Assembly (NCBI GenBank): GCA_002394685.1
Contig: DGUP01000074.1
Coordinates: 1 to 25,575, forward strand
Source: Treponema sp. UBA4307
GTDB lineage: Bacteria > Spirochaetota > Spirochaetia > Treponematales > Treponemataceae
Length of the DNA stretch: 25,575 nucleotides
Direction of reading: 5' to 3'
Position numbers and translations under genes: made by a program. The first letter of the stretch is position 1; each line of letters begins with the position of its first letter. Below are positions 22,423-25,575 of this stretch, piece after piece. Under the pieces are notes generated by a model. It was not told the DNA's origin, ran no database searches, and saw only the letters and a program-made list of their open reading frames with translations.

Positions 22423-22431
22423 TGCTATATT
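22423..22431 (+). promoter_or_regulatory. Extended -10 promoter for carAB
   Basis: TG at 22423-22424, one base, then TATATT 22426-22431; TTCCCA at 22403-22408 is a poor -35 at a 17-base spacing. A start near 22438 gives a leader of about 70 bases. Confidence 0.5.
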
Positions 22432-22450
22432 ATTCTTCAACAAAGTCAAT

Positions 22451-22496
22451 GGCGACTTCGCAAAATCAGCGGGGGCGCCGTTTTTTTTTGTTTTTT
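22451..22496 (+). terminator. Weak hairpin plus T tract in the carA leader (possible attenuator)
   Basis: GGCG 22451-22454 can pair with CGCC 22476-22479, or a short local stem CGG 22470-22472 with CCG 22478-22480 forms; T9-G-T6 follows at 22481-22496, directly before the AAGGAG of carA. A stem next to a U tract in the leader of a pyrimidine gene suggests attenuation or transcript slippage control. The stem is weak, so confidence is limited. Confidence 0.35.
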
Positions 22497-22507
22497 AAGG
22501 AGTATTT

Positions 22508-23623
22508 ATGAGTAAGGCTTGCCTGATTCTGGCAGATGGTACTGTATTTGAAGGAAACTCCATGGGGGCGGAAGGCAGAACAATCGGAGAAACTGTTTTT
22601 ACAACTGGAATGACTGGTTATGTAGAAACTCTCACTGATCCTAGTTATTACGGTCAGATTGTTACTCAAACCTTTCCTTTGATTGGAAATTACGGAATTG
22701 AAAGAGAGGATTTTGAGAGCAGAAAATCCTATGTAAGCGGTTATGTTGTTCATGAACTTTGTGATGGTCCAAGCAATTTCCGCTGTCAGGGGGATCTGGA
22801 CAGTTTTTTAAAGGAGCAGGGAATTGTAGGAATCTGCGGAATTGATACCCGGGCTCTTACTAAAAAACTCAGGGAATCCGGTGTTATGAACGGAATGATT
22901 TTAAGCGGGATTAATGAGATAGACCTGAAGGATACAGGAAAATATCTCAAGGAAATCGGTGCTTATAAAATTTCAGATGCGGTAAAAAGCGTTCAGAAGG
23001 ATGATATTTTAGGGAAAGATGTTTTTGAAAAGAAAAACAGTCATTCAAATTCCCTTGATATCATCCTTTTTGATTTTGGAGCTAAAGGAAATATTCAGCG
23101 GGAACTTGAAAAACGTGGCTGTAATGTAACAGTTGTTCCTTATAATACCAGCGCAGAAAAAGTTATTTCAATGCAGCCTGATGGAATTATGCTCAGTAAT
23201 GGACCAGGGGATCCTGCAGAAAACGTAAAGGTAATCGAAGAAATAAAAAAATTGTGCGATTACGGAAAAATCCCTGTCTTTGGAATTTGTCTGGGCCACC
23301 AGATGCTTTCTCTTGCAAGAGGGGCAAAGACCAGCCGGCTTAAATACGGACACCGGGGTGGAAATCATCCTGTAAAAGATGTAAAGAACGGACGGATTTA
23401 TATTACCAGTCAGAATCACGGCTATGCAGTTGAATCAGAAAGTCTGCCTGATTTTGCCAGAGTAACTTTTGTAAACCTTAATGATGGAACTTGTGAAGGA
23501 GTGGAGTATACGGATATTCCTGCCTTCAGCGTTCAATTTCACCCGGAGGCCTGCGGTGGTCCTCATGACACAAACTTTCTTTTTGATAGATTTCTGGAGA
23601 TGATTAAAAATGCCACTAAATAA
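22508..23623 (+). CDS. carA: Carbamoyl phosphate synthetase small (glutaminase) subunit
   Basis: Hydrolyses glutamine and channels ammonia to CarB, feeding pyrimidine and arginine synthesis. It is 371 residues, normal length. The N-terminal domain reads LILADGTVFEGNSMGAEG, then GETVFTTGMTGYVETLTDPSYYGQIV and GICGIDTRALTKKLRE. The class I glutaminase domain holds NGPGDP (231-236), nucleophile C261 in GICLGHQ, and H345/E347 in FHPEA: a complete triad. ATG 22508 follows AAGGAG. The end overlaps carB by 14 bases. Confidence 0.97.
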   Translation: MSKACLILADGTVFEGNSMGAEGRTIGETVFTTGMTGYVETLTDPSYYGQIVTQTFPLIGNYGIEREDFESRKSYVSGYVVHELCDGPSNFRCQGDLDSFLKEQGIVGICGIDTRALTKKLRESGVMNGMILSGINEIDLKDTGKYLKEIGAYKISDAVKSVQKDDILGKDVFEKKNSHSNSLDIILFDFGAKGNIQRELEKRGCNVTVVPYNTSAEKVISMQPDGIMLSNGPGDPAENVKVIEEIKKLCDYGKIPVFGICLGHQMLSLARGAKTSRLKYGHRGGNHPVKDVKNGRIYITSQNHGYAVESESLPDFARVTFVNLNDGTCEGVEYTDIPAFSVQFHPEACGGPHDTNFLFDRFLEMIKNATK

Positions 23624-25575
23624 AGACATACATAAAGTAATGATTATAGGAAGCGGTCCAATTGTAATTGGACAGGCCGCAGAATTTGACTATGCAGGTA
23701 ATCAGGCCTGTAAAGCATTAAAGTCTCTTGGTCTGGAGGTTTGCCTTGTAAATTCCAATCCTGCAACTCTTATGACCGACCACGCTATGGCCGATGAAAT
23801 TTATCTCGAACCTCTTACCCTAAAAACTCTTGAGCGGATCATTGAAAAGGAAAAGCCGGATTCTTTGCTTTCAACTCTTGGGGGACAGACTGGTTTAACA
23901 CTAAGCATGGAGCTGGCTAAATCTGGTTTTTTGGACTCACACGGTGTAAAACTTCTTGGAGCAAGACCCTTAACAATCGACAAAGCGGAAGACCGTCAGA
24001 TGTTTAAGGATACAATGGAGTCAATTGGGGAGCCTTGTATTCCTTCAAAGGTTGTAACAACTTACGAAGATGCACTGGACTTTGCGAAAAATGTAATCGG
24101 ACTTCCTGCAATTATAAGACCTGCCTTTACTCTTGGTGGTACAGGCGGGGGAATTGCAAATACCTGGAGTGAGTTTGACGAAATTGCTCACAACGGGCTG
24201 CACCGCTCTCCAATTCATCAAATTCTTGTTGAAAAATGTATAAGCGGCTGGAAAGAAATTGAGTTTGAAGTTATGAGGGACAGTAAAGGAAATGTGATAA
24301 CTGTCTGTTCAATGGAAAACTTTGATCCGGTAGGAGTTCATACAGGGGATTCAATCGTAATTGCCCCAACTGTTACTCTTGCAGATAAAGAATATCAGAT
24401 GCTTCGTTCCGCTGCCCTTAATATAATTTCTGCTCTGGAAATTGAAGGGGGCTGTAACTGTCAGTTTGCGCTGAATCCGGACAGTTTTGAATATGCTGTA
24501 ATTGAAGTTAACCCAAGAGTGTCCCGCTCTTCTGCTCTTGCTTCCAAGGCAACTGGTTATCCTATTGCAAAGGTTGCGGCTCTGATTGCAGTTGGTTTTA
24601 CTCTGGATGAAATTCCGAACTTTGTTACAAAAAAGACAAAGGCCTGCTTTGAACCTGTACTGGATTATGTTGTTGTAAAAATGCCGAAATTTCCTTTTGA
24701 TAAATTTGTTTATGCCAGCCGTAAACTTGGAACTCAGATGAAGGCAACTGGTGAAGTAATGGCAATCGGACAGAATTTTGAAGAAGCAATTTTGAAAGCA
24801 GTGAGGGGAGCTGAACTGGGAGTAAAGGATTTGAATCTGCCTTTATTCGAAAAAGAGTTTGATGAAAAAATCCGGGAGCGGGTAGGCCAGTGCAGTGACC
24901 AGAGAATCTTTGCAATTTATCAGGCTTTGAAAAGAAAGCTTATGACAGTGGACCAGATTCACGATATTACGAAAATTGACCGCTGGTTCTTATGGAAGCT
25001 GGAGAAAATCTGCGCAATGGAAGAAAAGTCTGATGGTGCAATGCTTTACCCTCCACGGAGTTTTAAAATGGTAGACACCTGTGCCGGTGAGTTCGATGCT
25101 GAAACTCCATATTTTTATTCTACAGCAGCAGGGGAAAATGAAGCAGAAAAATTCCTCCAGGAGAGAAAGGGGGCTGTTTCAAAAGGAACAATTGTTGTTC
25201 TTGGCTCAGGCCCTATCCGCATTGGACAGGGAATTGAGTTTGATTATTCTTCCGTGCAGTGTATATGGGCTTTGAAAAAACTGGGATATGAGGTTGCTAT
25301 TATTAATAACAATCCGGAAACTGTTTCCACAGATTTTGATATTGCTGACAGACTTTATTTTGAACCTCTTACAAATGAAGATGTTATGAATGTTCTTGCA
25401 GTAGAAAAACCTCTGGGAGTAGTAGTTGCATTTGGTGGTGGTACGGCCATTAAACTTGCAAAATTCCTGGACAGTCAGGGTGTAAAGATCCTTGGAACTT
25501 CTGCGGATGCAATTGATCTTGCTGAGGACCGGGAACGTTTTGAAGAATTATGTGACCGTCTTCAGGTAAATCGTC
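23610..25575 (+). CDS. carB: Carbamoyl phosphate synthetase large subunit, N-terminal 655 residues (cut by window end)
   Basis: Synthesises carbamoyl phosphate from bicarbonate, ammonia and two ATP. The frame is open from ATG 23610 (MPLNKDIHKVMIIGSGPIVI) to the window end, about 655 of an expected 1050-1070 residues. The first ATP-grasp half shows IGQAAEFDYAGNQACKALK, TLGGQTGLTLSMELA, RPAFTLGGTGGG, ENFDPVGVHTGDSI and VEVNPRVSRSSALASKATGYP-type text. The second half begins VVLGSGPIRIGQGIEFDYSSVQ. In that half the GGQT motif reads GGGT (AFGGGTAIKLA), a small departure. The start overlaps carA by 14 bases with GGAGA upstream. Confidence 0.96.
   Translation, partial: MPLNKDIHKVMIIGSGPIVIGQAAEFDYAGNQACKALKSLGLEVCLVNSNPATLMTDHAMADEIYLEPLTLKTLERIIEKEKPDSLLSTLGGQTGLTLSMELAKSGFLDSHGVKLLGARPLTIDKAEDRQMFKDTMESIGEPCIPSKVVTTYEDALDFAKNVIGLPAIIRPAFTLGGTGGGIANTWSEFDEIAHNGLHRSPIHQILVEKCISGWKEIEFEVMRDSKGNVITVCSMENFDPVGVHTGDSIVIAPTVTLADKEYQMLRSAALNIISALEIEGGCNCQFALNPDSFEYAVIEVNPRVSRSSALASKATGYPIAKVAALIAVGFTLDEIPNFVTKKTKACFEPVLDYVVVKMPKFPFDKFVYASRKLGTQMKATGEVMAIGQNFEEAILKAVRGAELGVKDLNLPLFEKEFDEKIRERVGQCSDQRIFAIYQALKRKLMTVDQIHDITKIDRWFLWKLEKICAMEEKSDGAMLYPPRSFKMVDTCAGEFDAETPYFYSTAAGENEAEKFLQERKGAVSKGTIVVLGSGPIRIGQGIEFDYSSVQCIWALKKLGYEVAIINNNPETVSTDFDIADRLYFEPLTNEDVMNVLAVEKPLGVVVAFGGGTAIKLAKFLDSQGVKILGTSADAIDLAEDRERFEELCDRLQVNR

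Noticed and set aside
1..25575. Defence system, prophage, CRISPR array, tRNA or rRNA genes
   Set aside because: No repeat-spacer pattern, cloverleaf, phage or nuclease genes were seen; the window is mostly core housekeeping sequence.

Overview
The window looks like a chromosomal segment of a Treponema-like spirochaete, probably a host-associated (gut or rumen type) species. Three things point this way: tuf directly precedes rpsJ, the ribosomal protein (r-protein) cluster is a compact spirochaete version, and base composition is AT-leaning with simple intergenic AT tracts. The genus assignment is inferred from gene order and protein character, not from a search. No tRNA, rRNA, CRISPR array or complete insertion sequence is visible.

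Positions 1-14630, plus strand: the S10-spc-alpha super-cluster, entered inside tuf. Order: tuf (partial), rpsJ, rplC, rplD, rplW, rplB, rpsS, rplV, rpsC, rplP, rpmC, rpsQ, rplN, rplX, rplE, rpsN (zinc type), rpsH, rplF, rplR, rpsE, rpmD, rplO, secY, rpmJ, rpsM, rpsK, rpoA, rplQ, then a small unassigned protein with two CxxC pairs. A strong terminator closes the block. Most genes are separated by 0-30 bases or overlap by 1-8 bases, so they are translationally coupled. Where other bacteria carry adk, map and infA (secY-rpmJ) or rpsD (rpsK-rpoA), this genome has only spacers of about 250 bases. Each spacer holds a long hairpin, an extended -10 promoter candidate and a structured leader. A 119-base rpsJ-rplC spacer also holds two hairpins.

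Positions 14659-18376, minus strand: the operon pyrG-lptC-lptA-lptB. It combines CTP synthesis with parts of the Lpt lipopolysaccharide/glycolipid transport bridge. The PyrG protein lacks the catalytic cysteine of its glutaminase domain: Asp383 stands in the GIxLGMQ nucleophile motif. Other active-site loops of that domain are also altered, so it may be an ammonia-only CTP synthase. This is the most striking observation in the window. CarA, encoded further along, keeps an intact glutaminase triad and is an internal comparison.

Positions 18539-19992, plus strand: a two-gene unit of a PlsC-type acyltransferase and a patatin-like lipase, overlapping by 4 bases and divergent from pyrG. The unit ends at a bidirectional terminator, followed by a 96-base inverted repeat with TA at both ends (possible miniature transposable element or second terminator).

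Positions 20166-22277, minus strand: a 703-residue multi-pass membrane class III adenylate cyclase. Its extracytoplasmic segment resembles a family 2 carbohydrate-binding module, suggesting a receptor that turns an outside cue, perhaps polysaccharide, into cAMP.

Positions 22508-25575, plus strand: carA and carB (carB cut by the window end), the two carbamoyl phosphate synthetase subunits, behind a leader containing a weak hairpin and a long T tract. carAB and pyrG stand at opposite ends of the pyrimidine nucleotide pathway.
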